A stretch of 64,000 bases of DNA. It comes from Eucalyptus grandis (lineage: Eukaryota > Streptophyta > Magnoliopsida > Myrtales > Myrtaceae). Below, one piece after another: positions 45,826 to 56,893 of this stretch (the stretch's first letter is position 1; every line of letters starts with the position of its first letter). The stretch covers positions 36,656,687-36,720,686 of the forward strand of contig NC_052621.1 in NCBI RefSeq assembly GCF_016545825.1, written 5' to 3'. Made by a program: the position numbers and the translations under genes. The notes under the pieces are model-generated. The model did not search any database, was not told the DNA's origin, and worked only from the letters and a program-made list of their open reading frames with translations.

Positions 45826-47240
45826 GACAACCGCTGTTTCACCTCCTGAAAGCAAAGTTGGCTTGACAAGCGCAGATGAGAGGAAGCAGAAGCAATCTGA
45901 TTGGCTAGACTTCTCCTTGTTCAGGTCAGGCACATCACAAGCAGAAAAAACTGGACCTCTTATTTGCCTTCTAACGGGGTAATCTCTTTGGATCATCAGT
46001 AAAGAGGCTCATCCAGCCATAGGAATTGTATAGCATGCAAGCGCATTCATTGATGCAGCGAATGCAAGTTCCTAATGGAGGCTTTTCCATGAGGTTCCCC
46101 AGCTGCTGCTATCGAATTCCCTCTTTTCGCTTTTTGCAAGTGAATCAGAGTGGGAAATGGTCAATCCGGTGTGGCACTGATGACTTTCCTGGATTGGATG
46201 CCTTGCTTGCATTTTTAATTGGAATGGAAGCGGCAGGCTTCAATCAATTCTCTAGGTGAAGACTAGCTTTTGATACACTTATCGGATCAGAGACATATTT
46301 CCTTGGTCGTCATGCAAGTTTTTGTTGCTGGAGAGCTGCCGATATTCAAGTTAAAATTCCCCTCGTAGGTAATTGTTTTGACTACCGACCCTTTTATCCG
46401 TATCTTAGATTTGGCTTGGTTTTAAGGTAAGGTAAAGCTCTAAGACCAAAAAAGATGGTGAAGAAAACAACTGTTCCTTTGGAAGGCCGCGCTATCCTGG
46501 CATGTTTAGAGAGACTTTCGGAAAGGTTGTGAATGATGTCTTGGACATGGGCATGCAAGATGGTGGCAGGGATCATTCTGTCTTGAAGATGAGAAAGGTA
46601 GAGAAGTACTTGTCCTCACTAACCAGTGGCTTCTCTGATGTTGATGATTATAAGATGGATGTTTTTGAATTTGGAGAGGACAGTTTGATGCTAGATATGA
46701 GTATCTGGAGACTGACAGTGTTAAGAAGATGGAGTCGAAGAAGCAGAAGTCTGACATTGGTGATCTCTTGACAGTGGGCCTTTTTCTTTTCCAGGAAAGA
46801 TCCATCAAAACGGTGATTGGTTATGAACCTATGGCTGTTTGGGGATTAGCATGTTACTGTGAGATGCCTGGCATAGAGAGAAGGCTGCAGCACATCGCCT
46901 ACATGTACTACTCCATCTCTCTACTTGATTGACATGAGGTGCAAGCCATCATATTCTCAAAGTGCCTTGACCCCCTTATTGTGGGGCTGGTTGGAGATTC
47001 ATATTTTCAAAGGACATGGCAACTGAGACTCGTGGGCAGCCCATTAACAGGGAGAAGTTGGAGGCAGCTCTAAGAGTTGCATTGATAGTCCGCCGATGGA
47101 AAGTGTGAGGATGTACTCAGTGATGTGGAAGCACTGTGGGAGTAATTCAAGGACTCTCTTGAAGCTCGTTGCATTATTGAAGGCAGGTCTGATATCTTCA
47201 GGTCCAGGAAAAATATCGATCTCGCCGATTCTTCCATGTA
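45826..47240 (+). pseudogene. Degenerate coding-like region, not recognised
   Basis: Several stretches look like former coding sequence. They read in frames that change and are cut by stops: [20 protein letters not shown] (from 45824), then RYPGMFRETFGKVVNDVLDM (about 46490) continuing to FSDVDDYKMDVFEFGED. After that a frame change leads to DARYEYLETDSVKKMESKKQ and IKTVIGYEPMAVWGLACYCE (to about 46870). A later part around 47030-47240 (NREKLEAALRVALIVRRW, FKDSLEARCIIEGRSDIF) is also broken. I cannot name the family. It could be a pseudogene or a gene with unusual splicing that I could not solve. Confidence 0.35.
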
Positions 47241-47456
47241 AAATCAGTTTACCACGTCAAGTGTGATGGCTACAAACCATGTGGAAAATTTACTTCGTAT
47301 AGTACATTGTAATATGCTTTTCTATATGAAAAATTACTAAGGAGGTTCATGTTCATTAACAGCCATTATCATCTTAGATAAAGTTGCTAATAAACGTGAA
47401 AAATCCTATTGTTCTTGTAGTGCATTAATACTTATTTCATACATAAAAAAGAGACT

Positions 47457-47735
47457 AATGATGTATGACAGTCGCTAAAGCATATGGTTCTTGAAAGTTT
47501 CTTTTGACTATGAAAAAGTACAATAAAAGTGGAAAAAGTACAAATAAACTAGTTGCTGTCTTGACGAAACTAACTAAATAATGTGAAAAGCTCACTTCTT
47601 TAATAATGTGAAAAGCTCACTTCTTATAATGATGTACGACAATTGCTATCAATTATGAAAAAGTACAATAGAAAGTGGAAAAAAACTAAGAGTTGTTCAA
47701 CTTACTAAATAACGTGAAAAGCTCACTTCTTATAA
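47457..47735. repeat. Diverged tandem repeat with GTGAAAAGCTCACTTCTT motif
   Basis: The segment beginning ATGATGTATGACAGTCGCTA (about 47459) recurs as ATGATGTACGACAATTGCTA (about 47629). TATGAAAAAGTACAATA follows in both. GTGAAAAGCTCACTTCTT, itself containing a small palindrome (GAAAAGCTCACTTC), occurs three times (about 47582, 47606 and 47715). Confidence 0.7.
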
Positions 47736-47933
47736 AAACTAGAAAAAGTAACTTTTAAATATAATTTATAACGATGTTTTTATGTATATGAAGTTACTTT
47801 TTAACTCTAAAAATTGCTGCGAAATTTGGGAAATTTTTATTTATACAGGATGATAAAGGGGCTCAAATGAACTCGGCAAACTAGCCCATTAACTTCAGAT
47901 GTGTGAACAATGATAGTTATATACCATAGTCCT

Positions 47934-47964
47934 AGTTGGTAGAGCTCTGCTCTTGCAATTGGGT
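47934..47964 (+). other. Plastid DNA fragment: trnA-UGC 5' exon and intron start
   Basis: From AGTTGGTAGAGCTC through CTTGCAATTGGGT, 31 bases, matches my recollection of the chloroplast trnA-UGC gene with one difference. It spans the D-arm, anticodon region and the exon-intron junction. Presence of the plastid intron start rules out a nuclear tRNA gene. The fragment is too short to function and is probably a small nuclear insertion of plastid DNA. Confidence 0.55.
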
Positions 47965-49105
47965 TTACTAATAAATGATAAGAGATAAATTACTTCCATT
48001 ATAAAGAAATTTACTTAAACGTGAGGAAACTTACATTTTAGATGACGATATCAGGATTTTTTAAAGATAACCTTGAACTCCCTCAGTAACTTTTCATTTA
48101 CAAAAGTTTTGAATTGTAATGTAGAATACTAAAGGTTCTCCCCACATGTTTGAGCCACAGGTTGAAATTCGTGGAAGAGGACATTAGGGCTCAGAATGTG
48201 GCGTTTGATTCTTTCGAATAAGCGGCATTGGTGTCCATGCTGATCATTGGTAGAAGGCCATTGCAAAGTTTGGTTACTTCATTTTTTTTTTTCCGTTTAG
48301 AAAGGGGTCTATGCATAGTCACTAGCAAAACTTGGTCAACTTAGAGGATATTCGGAACAGGTTTCCTACATCATTTTCAGTTGTGAAAAAGGGTGTCGTA
48401 GTTTTATAAGATGTTTCGCAAACACCTCACGGCGGCAACTATTTTTCGATAGTTTATAGGAGCTTCTTTATGAAGCAGTCTCACCGAGCTTCGAGGAGCC
48501 GCATCTCTCAAATATGCAAAACCAAACATCAAAATTACAGCAGCTCACGGCAGAGACAGACCTGCACCTATGTAAGCCAAGGAAGAAGCGAGTTTCTTTT
48601 TGTTTTGCTGTACAGTTCCCCTTGAGAAACCAATTGTAGCCGATCATGGTCATTTTGCCGCCTAGCAAGTCCAGTTGAGTTCACTGTCAAGCACTCAAAA
48701 GTAGCCCCTAAAGGGACACAAGTAGCTCAACTTCTCATATTACCCTTTGGAACGGATGGTTTTCAGAGACAACAATGGCACAAGCACTTCGAGCGTTTGA
48801 ATATCCATCTGCAGTTAATTCAGACGCGTCCAAGAATTTTTAAAGCTAAAGCACAAGACTTGCAGAACTTATAGATGAAGTTTCCATAGAGAAGGAGCAA
48901 AAGTGCACCGAAAGAATGAGCATACCACAATGCGAGGGCTCATCCAAGTCACCAATTACCAACGCAGAAATGAGCACAAGTACCTTTAATCCTATTATTG
49001 CTTCAGAAATTAGACGTTCAGGGGCTTAACTCAACCAATATTATACAACCGAAGAGGAAGAGTCAACATACTAATCTAATCATAAACCTTTATCAGGTAA
49101 AGATG

Positions 49106-50320
49106 TCACCCGCTGGCATTCTCAGTGGAGAGATCGTTCTCGCCATCATCGCCTTGCCTTATTCTCGCAATCTCAGCTTGAGCCCTTTCCATTATCTGCT
49201 TCCTTTGAACTTCCAGATCCCGCTGAAAATCCATCCTCATCTTCTCCAGTTCCACCATCTGCTGCCTCTTACTATTCTCAATCTTCTCGTAAATCTTACT
49301 AAATTTAGTCACGGACTCTGCAAGCAATTTGATCGAAGCCCCGTCACTAGACTCTCTTCCAGATTTTCTCTTCTTGGGTGGCAGGCCATCTGAATCGTCT
49401 CCCTCTTTGTCAGAAGACTCCGAGTTCCCAGGACTGTCCCTCATCTCATCCATTCCGTTAGCACGGTTCAGGTAAACCCTAGGGTTCATGAAGACATACT
49501 CCCCGGAGTCAACCCCACAAGACAGAGCAGTTTGTTGCGAGGGTGATGAGGACATTAACATGTCCATCTTCTTGAAATAGACCCATTTGCTGGAGAGACC
49601 ACCAGTCTCTACAAATTTAGCTTTCTCCTTCTTGTACTTTTTCTTCAATGTATCCAATCGGTTTCTGCATTGACTCTCTGTCCTATCAACTTTGGATACC
49701 TCTGCCACCTTTTCTGCGACTTCTTGCCATTCATCAGACCGAAGGCTCTTCCTTCCACGTTGAAGAAACCGCTCGCCCCAAGCATCAAGTAAAACAAATG
49801 TCTCATGCTCAGTCCAATCCATGAGAGAATTTCGGCCACCAGTAGGTGGCAGTGGTTTTGCGACTGGTGGAGGCACATCTTGAGGTGGTGGTACACGAGG
49901 AGCAAACTCATAACTAGAAACCAAACTCTTCAGCTTCCGCCTTTTGGGGCGCCTTTCTGGGTCATTCGCTCTTCTAGCTTGGTTCTTCTGCTGGTCATCA
50001 TCATCATCGTCATCATCATCGGAAAAATCATCTTCATCGTTGTCCTCATCGTCATCATCTTCATCTTCCACATTTTTGACAGTTTGCCTGTTGCCATTCA
50101 TTTGATCTTTATCATCTTCTTCGTCTCCCAACTCTTCCTCTTCATCCTCTTCGTCACCATCATCCTCATCCTCATCATCTACGAATTGGTTACTGACTGG
50201 CTTAGGATACGGTGGAGTTCCACCAGGAAGCTTTTGGGAATTCGAGGAACCATATTCCTGTGACTGATTCGCACCATGTGAATTAGGGGGGTACCCAGCA
50301 TCATCCTCAGCGTGGTCCAT
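49106..50320 (-). CDS. Trihelix (SIP1-type) transcription factor
   Basis: Intronless gene for 404 residues, read from the ATG at 50320. The N-terminal third is strongly acidic, with long Asp/Glu runs at about 48-72 and 85-109. A basic nuclear localisation stretch RRPKRRKLKS follows (123-132), then a Pro-rich linker. The trihelix DNA-binding domain spans about 168-255, with the three spaced tryptophans typical of the fold: MDWTEHETFVLLDAW, SDEWQEVAEKV, and CRNRLDTLKKKYKKE followed by SSKWVYFKKMD. A second basic motif PPKKRKSGRE and a C-terminal helical coiled coil (KIYEKIENSKRQQMVELEKM) probably mediate pairing. This layout fits the SIP1 clade, to which ASIL-type repressors belong. Targets are unknown. 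Confidence 0.9.
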   Translation of the reverse strand: MDHAEDDAGYPPNSHGANQSQEYGSSNSQKLPGGTPPYPKPVSNQFVDDEDEDDGDEEDEEEELGDEEDDKDQMNGNRQTVKNVEDEDDDDEDNDEDDFSDDDDDDDDDQQKNQARRANDPERRPKRRKLKSLVSSYEFAPRVPPPQDVPPPVAKPLPPTGGRNSLMDWTEHETFVLLDAWGERFLQRGRKSLRSDEWQEVAEKVAEVSKVDRTESQCRNRLDTLKKKYKKEKAKFVETGGLSSKWVYFKKMDMLMSSSPSQQTALSCGVDSGEYVFMNPRVYLNRANGMDEMRDSPGNSESSDKEGDDSDGLPPKKRKSGRESSDGASIKLLAESVTKFSKIYEKIENSKRQQMVELEKMRMDFQRDLEVQRKQIMERAQAEIARIRQGDDGENDLSTENASG

Positions 50321-52031
50321 CTATCACCGTCCAATCTCGTGAAGGACAATATTTCACCGCAAGGAAACCCAAAAAACCTCCAACCCCTCTCTCTTCACCA
50401 AATTAAAAGCAAGAGTCTCTGCTCACATGAGTACTTCAGTTCTCTCACTTCGAGACCACACGATCCCCTATAACAGCAGCAAACAATATGGGTAATTCAA
50501 GGGGAAAGGAACCCAAAAATGATACACAAACGGGCAAAGCGAAAGTCTTTCACTTTCCAGTAGATATAAATTTACACCCCAGTGTCATCCAATTGAAGAC
50601 AGTAACAAGATACAGCAAACTAATACATTTATTCTAAAAACACTCAACACATGCAGCACAACAGCAGCTAATCAACTCCTCTAAACTAGCTCTAAAACCC
50701 ACTTAGCCGCTAACCAGCCAGATTCAGATTCAATGACCCCTCACAGAGCCCCAAGCTTACTTTTTTCTTTCTTTCTTTCTTTCCCGCTTTTGGAAGATTC
50801 GACCCTCGAGAGAACCAGACGGAATCTACCCAAATTAGCTACCCATCAGCTCAAACGAGCCGAGCCCCAAAAACCCAAAAGCGGAACTGGGAGATCTCAC
50901 CTCGGCCGAGACACAATTCGCAGCCTTGGAACAAGTCAAGACCATCCAGCACCCACTGCTTCTTTCGCAGCAATTCCGCTCATTTCCGCCAGGGAATTCA
51001 CGCCGGAGACGAGGAACCTCCGCCGCAGAGAATCCGGAGTGGAAAGCGGAGAGAGATTGTCGACGGAGCAGGAACTGAAAACGAATTAGGCGGAAGCATA
51101 TCGAGAGAGAGAGAGAGAGAGTGAGGAAGAGGAGCGTGAAGGAAGAACGATGATTCTTCCGGAGATTAAAAAGGGGGTCGTGCTATCTTGCGCCGAGGCG
51201 TTTCCTGTACTTCTTGGGCCTCATGGTCCAACTCTAGCTGGAGGCCCATTTGATTTTTGTTAATTAAATTACACATCCCAACTTATGAATAATTTATTCT
51301 CAGTGATATATATATTTCTTCCGAATTGAATGGATGTATTGTCAAAATAAAGTAACTCAAGAAACCGCATTCAAAGTGAACTATATCCATTAAAAATATA
51401 TAAACGCATTTTCACTTCTAATTTTATTTAACTTTGGCTAAGCTAATTTTGCAGACCATACCGTCTTTTTTTTTTTTAATAGAAGAATTATCTTGTTGTG
51501 ATACAAAATGCAAAGAATATTTTTATAAAAATTATTGTTGAAAGATATTGTCTCAAATATCACAAATAAATATCCATGAAAAGGTTTTGGTAGTTATTTA
51601 TTCAATCTCTTAAGAGTGATACAGATTTTTCATGTCACGAGTTGATTATACCATGGTTACTATTTGGTTTTTATCCCAACACATTGCAAAGGCATGCACG
51701 TGATGTGGGCAAAACAAATTGTAATCTGAAAAATTAAGCAAAATTATGGGGTGGAAATGTTTGAATCATAACGATATTGATAAATTATGAAATACAAAGA
51801 TATAAGATTCAAATTTTTTTCATGAACCTTGTTATTCTAAATCTTGATATCAGAACAGATGAGTTAGAGTACAATTATGAATTCTTGCATTTCTTCTCGG
51901 ACATAAAGTTTATGAGATAATTTGGAAAAGGAAAAATTGAAGGTCCGCTAAAAATTAGGAAAATTTTATATAAGAGATTGAAATGTTCTCATTTTCTCAA
52001 AATAAGATTTAAAATATATGACCAAATCTTC
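50321..52031. other. Trihelix leader and AT-rich intergenic region
   Basis: The first 850 bases are the upstream region of the trihelix gene, with a GA microsatellite at about 51104-51121 near its likely transcript start. The remainder is AT-rich without a gene. Confidence 0.5.
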
Positions 52032-52034
52032 TAA

Positions 52035-52822
52035 GGTTACGTTTGGTCGTTCGGATTTTTAATCGGGATTGATAGCATAGGATAGGATATGAAATCCTTG
52101 GATTTTTATATCCTATCAATTGTTTAGTGAATCACAATATTAAAGTCGGATATGACATCATATCATATACATTTTTTTTATATAAATAGCATATTATTAT
52201 AAAATGAACCTAAATGTTCATAAACAGAGATGGTGAAAATCTCTCGTAACATTATTCCTTAATTTATTTTTAATTTATTTTTCTTATTTTTTATATTATT
52301 TTCTTTATTATTTCTTTTTCCCCTTTTCATCATTCTTTAATAAAATTTTATCAAATAGTAAATTGTACTAACATACCTAAAATACAAAAATACCTATAAA
52401 TATATATAATATAAACATTTAATTTATAGATTGAATGTTTATTATAAGATAGAATTATAGTTGAATATATACATTAAAATAGGATTAATTAAAAATGATT
52501 TTTATTTTTTTATTTTTAATATCTTAAATTATAATTCAAATAATCATTTTTAAGTTTTTAAATTATAATTCAAATATTATTTATATTGAAATATAATTTC
52601 AATTTTATTAATTTAATAAATTTGTTATTCAAGAAAAATAACTTTCCTAATATGGACATTAGAAATCCTATCTACCTTTATCCCACCTCTCCCATGGGAT
52701 AATTTTATCCTGTCTATATCCCCCTTATATCCGACTTTATCTTGTCCCGAGCAAAAGATGAAACGTAGGATAGGATAAATCATATCCTATCCCGAATTTT
52801 ATCCCGACCGCCAAACGTAGCC
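52035..52822. mobile_element. Tourist-like (PIF/Harbinger) MITE with TAA target duplication
   Basis: The left end reads GGTTACGTTTGGTCGTTCGG and the reverse of the right end GGCTACGTTTGGCGGTCGGG. Both ends are flanked directly by TAA (52032-52034 and 52823-52825), the target duplication of PIF/Harbinger elements. Inside each end lies GGATAGGATATGA-like sequence in inverted orientation. The element is 788 bp, very AT-rich in the middle, and has no transposase. Confidence 0.85.
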
Positions 52823-53279
52823 TAAATGTTCAAGGACATTTTCGTCCAAAAGATTTATTTATTTTATTTTAAATGTCTTTATTTTCTTTTCCGTTCATCT
52901 TCTTCTTCGTCACGGCCTCATTAGCCGATGGGTTTGAGATCCAATTCATCCTTGACCCAATTGAAGAAAGTGAAAGGCGAGGCCTAGTAAAATTGGCATC
53001 TTAATAAAGCCTAGAAGATTTCATTACCTAGATGAGAAAGGAGCTATTTTAGGTCATTACCTACCAGCGCAAGATAGTGATTTCAGTTCTCAAGAGACGA
53101 GAAAATGAGGTTGACCAATTACCTAGGATTTTGGGTCTAGGAAAGCGAGTTAAAGAGTGAAAGTGAAAGTGAAAGCTATTGGCTACCTCTTGTACTCGCA
53201 GCTAGTAAGGTTGGCTTCATTCGGATCTAGGTTAGGTTATATGTAGCTTCCGTGGCTCTCACCTATGGCTGACGCTATT

Positions 53280-53783
53280 TAGGGGTGTGCAAAATACCTA
53301 ACCTCGGACCGCCCGTAACCGGCGGTTCTTGAGGGAACCGGTCCTGGTTCCGGTTCCATGGGCGGATCCGCCCGCCCGCCCACCGGATCGGAGCGGAACC
53401 TTTTTAATATTAAAAAAAAAAAAAAATATTAAAAGAAACCCTACATCTTATCTCACTCCTTTCATCTTCGGCTCCTAATCCTATCGCCATTTCGCTGCAT
53501 TTACTTCTCCCGCCATCCACATCTCCACATACTTAATTTTTTTTTTCTTTGGCTTGCTTTGATGTCATGTAATCGTTCTATGTTGAAAATCAAAATTGTT
53601 TCGCGTCAAGATCGATTCCATGGATCCATCCGGAACCGGACGGGGCCTACCGACGGTCCAATTCCCGGGTGGATCCATGCAATAAACGGGTGGATCCCGG
53701 TTCCAATTTTTTGGAATCAGTTCTTAGCTGGTGGTTCCCGGTTCTAGGTTAGGAACCGCCTGCCCGGACCATGCACACCCCTA
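53280..53783. mobile_element. hAT-type non-autonomous element
   Basis: The ends are TAGGGGTGTGCA and, on the other strand, TAGGGGTGTGCAT, the classic hAT terminus. They are flanked by the 8-base pair ACGCTATT (53272-53279) and ATGCTATT (53784-53791), 7 of 8 identical, matching the 8-bp hAT target duplication. The element is 504 bp, GC-rich at both ends with repeated CGGTTCC/GGAACCG motifs in both orientations, and has no coding capacity. Confidence 0.85.
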
Positions 53784-53934
53784 ATGCTATTAGTATCTTA
53801 TATATTGTTATGATTATTTTAGATAGTTATTTAAAACAAATTTCACTATGAGTCATCTTTTAAGAAAGTAAAAGCATTTCAGGAATTTTATCTCAAAAAT
53901 AGGGAATTCTCGTCTTACACACTATGCACATTTT

Positions 53935-53962
53935 TAATAATAATAATAATAATAATAATAAT
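53935..53962. repeat. (TAA)n microsatellite
   Basis: About nine TAA units in a row just upstream of the SYS1 leader. Confidence 0.9.
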
Positions 53963-54544
53963 GGAAAAAAATTATGCCTAAATTGAGCCAACCTGCAAAA
54001 CCCATAAATTAGAAACAGACATACGAGGAAGAAAGGAAAGAAGGTGGGAGAAGCGCGATCTCCATTTTTGCGGCTCTCTCTCTCCTCGCCCCAATCTCAA
54101 AAACTCTTCTTCACTCGCCTCAATTCCACTCTCAATCCTCTTCTCCTTCTTCTTCTTCTTCTTCTCTTCTCTTTCTTCTCGAGCTTCGATTCGCAATCGT
54201 TCGTAAATTTCCTCTTTTTACCGAATCACAGCCTCCGCAATTCGGTTTCCTACCGCCGCCCCGAGTGGTTTCGGGTCTCGGATCCGGGTCGGGCGCCACC
54301 GGCATCGGCTCGCCGTCGTAGAAGCGATGCGGTTCGTGCCGGATTCGATGGACGGAGGTTCGGTTTACTGCGGATTCCGGCTTCCATGAGCGTTTCTTGG
54401 AGTGCTGGCTCGGGAATGCTTGGATTTGAGTTCGAGGGTTCTGAGTTTTGATTGAATTGGGGTTCAATTTGAGCTTCTGGTGGAGTTTCGGGGGAGGGTT
54501 TTTGGGTTGAATTTAGGGGGGGAGCGGGGCAGGTGGGAGCAGTC

Positions 54545-56893
54545 ATGTTCTATGGTGCGGTGGTGTGGGATCCTTGGCTCATCGTTGCCCAAATCGTGTG
54601 CCTTCAATGCTTGTACTACCTCACGCTAGGGTTGTTCCTGTCGCTTCTCGTCGGGACTCGAGTCTCGCGCTTGAGCCTCGTGTACTTCTTCGACTTCGCC
54701 GCCGTGACCATGGCCACCGTGACCGGGTGGTCGGTCATCGCCGCTTTCGTGCTCACTGCAGTTGCAGGGTGAGATTGAGAAAGCCTTTTCTTGTTTCTAG
54801 CGTAATTCGATTTACGGTTCGATTGATGTTGTTGGGATTGTGTCTCGTGGCTCTTTCGTTTTTGATGTGAATTTGTGATTGATATGGGGGGTGGATGAAT
54901 GCCCCGACTTATGGAATGTGTGCATATATGATCTCAATAACAATGTTGACTCAGGTTAAGCTTTATGCTGTTCTCATTACTGCTATGTCACTTTTTCATG
55001 TATTTGATTCCATCTGGTTGGTTTTCATTATCTAGTTGGTAAAATGAGCTGCCGTACTTGTTCAACTGATTTGGGACTGTTGGGATTATGTTTTTTCTGG
55101 TTGAGCAATCATCCACGATGCCAAATTCATACTCTTCTAGTGAGGAGTAATGGCTTGACATGGTTTATTATTGTTGCTTCGTACTTTGATCTAATACATT
55201 GGTAAACACATATCGAACTGATTTTTTTCCCCCTTTGCCATTGTGCAATACTTAGCTTTGCTATGTTATCGAGTGGTTTGATACAACATTTCAGGTCGTT
55301 TTCTGCTAGAAAGTTAAAATATGACTGTCCTTTGGAATGTTAGTTTGAGATAAATTGCGAAAATTATATAATTCACCATATGAGGCATAGCTGTAGGGGG
55401 GGAAAACGTTGATTTTGTTCGGCAAATAAAAGAGGAGGAATTGCATTTAAGATTTATGAAACGGGACAATTGGGTTGATAACGTTTGTGTTCCATGACTG
55501 AATATTTGAAAGACCATCTTGTGACATTCATTCTTGGTTTGTCTTGGTGGCATGGGAAAGTTTGTTACCTCCATTTTAGAATCTCTCTTGTATATCCACA
55601 CAGGAACTAGTACTTGTATATGCAGTAAATTTATATGGTTTCACTTTGGATCTGACTGCCAATGCAATGCTTTAGTTAACAGTAGATTTCCCAGTTTTAT
55701 CTCCTAACTGACCTCCTCTAGTTTGTTTTAACTCAATTGTTCTGCAGATACCCCCGTATCTCGGCCTCTTCACTAGGCCCTTTTTGTGATTTTGAAAATC
55801 ATCAAAAAGCATTGTAAAATGTCCCCATGTATTGTACACCGTTGCCTAGACTGCTTAGTAACTATGCTGAGAAAAAGAAAAGGAAGAATCTGTGACTTGG
55901 GACCTGAAGACATGAATTTTCTGTGAAGTTCAAATCCAGATGCATTGTCAGGACCACCTTTTTAATTTTAGTTTGAAGAAAATACACCTGTGACTTGTTT
56001 GCCCTTTGAGTCTGCTATTATTGGGCATTCAAGCTATAACGATTCAATTTCTTTGAATGTATATGCTTGAGACAACCGATGTGACTGTGTAACTATGAGG
56101 TCTTTATCTGGACCTTTTACCTTATCATTCTGTCTGTAGTTCTCTTATTTGCCGTAACATTAGGCTCGCTCCGCATTGCTGCTAATATATCAAGCACAGA
56201 TATGAAAATAAAATCCTTAGGATGTAACAGGTGCTTTGCTGATTGGAATTCTTAAAGTTGTTTTATGGGGGGAGAATGTTTCTATTTTAGAATCTTATGT
56301 TTATGTGCTGATAAAGGAAGAAAGTCACCCACGGTTGGTTATATTAAATCCTGCTATTCTTGATGCAGAGCTGGATATATGCTTTATCTAATTGAGAGGG
56401 CGAAGAAATGCCTGGACTTTTCTGCCACTTTATTTATCATTCATCTCTTTATATGCATCATATATGGAGGTTGGCCTTCCTCAATAACATGGTGGGTCGT
56501 TAATGGCACTGGACTTGCAGTGACGTCTCTACTAGGTGAATATTTGTGCATCAGACGTGAACTGCGGGAAATTCCCATTGCACGGTATCGTCCAAGTAAG
56601 GCTTTTTTTCTGCTCTTTGAACTATGTCAAATGGAAGAGTTTCTGATGACGTCTTTGTTAAGTTCCCCATTATTGAAGACTTGTTGTTTCGAATTTGACC
56701 TATTTGTACGTCTCTCATTTGCTTCCCTCTGCAATGGTGCATCAAAGCAATGGTTAGGATAGCTTTTCTAACTTGTTCTTTCTCTATAATAGTTGGAAAA
56801 GATATCGCTATTTGTCTCTTTATTTTTGTGAAAGTTTTACTAGCTTTCTTTAGTTCACTGTTTTGAGCTGGGATCATTGGTGCAGGTGTTTGA
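54545..56893 (+). CDS. SYS1: SYS1 Golgi-trafficking membrane protein
   Basis: A small four-helix Golgi membrane protein. SYS1 recruits the ARL3/ARFRP1-type GTPase to the trans-Golgi in yeast and animals. Exons: 54545-54768, 56369-56595, 56886-56893, giving 152 residues. The start MFYGAVVWDPWLIVAQI is the conserved SYS1 N-terminus. Hydrophobic segments follow at YYLTLGLFLSLLVG, FDFAAVTMATVTGWSVIA, FSATLFIIHLFICIIYGGWP and WWVVNGTGLAVTSLLGE, with the family motif ending in LREIPIARYRPS. The last exon contributes just two bases to a Ser codon, one Val and the stop. If it is skipped, the frame runs to a stop at 56762 with a sequence that looks like intron. The 500-base leader upstream is CT-rich. 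Confidence 0.9.

Larger units (their letters stand above)
47241..49105. other. AT-rich intergenic region with trihelix 3' flank
   Basis: It contains a diverged tandem repeat (47457-47735) and a 31-bp match to a plastid tRNA gene (47934-47964). Its last part is probably the 3'UTR of the trihelix gene on the minus strand. No gene is supported. Confidence 0.5.

Noticed and set aside
46440..46560. Similarity to the fifth exon of the chaperone genes (GTGAAGAAAACAACTGTTCCT against GTAAAGAAAACAAACATTCCT)
   Set aside because: The match is limited to about 30 bases of Lys-rich sequence; the following residues do not align in any frame.
47920..47990. A functional tRNA gene
   Set aside because: Only the D-arm and anticodon side are present, followed by plastid intron sequence and then unrelated DNA; no acceptor stem or T-arm.
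49805..50263. Open frame on the plus strand opposite the trihelix gene
   Set aside because: It is an antisense shadow of the acidic ATC/TCA-rich stretch and has no sensible composition.
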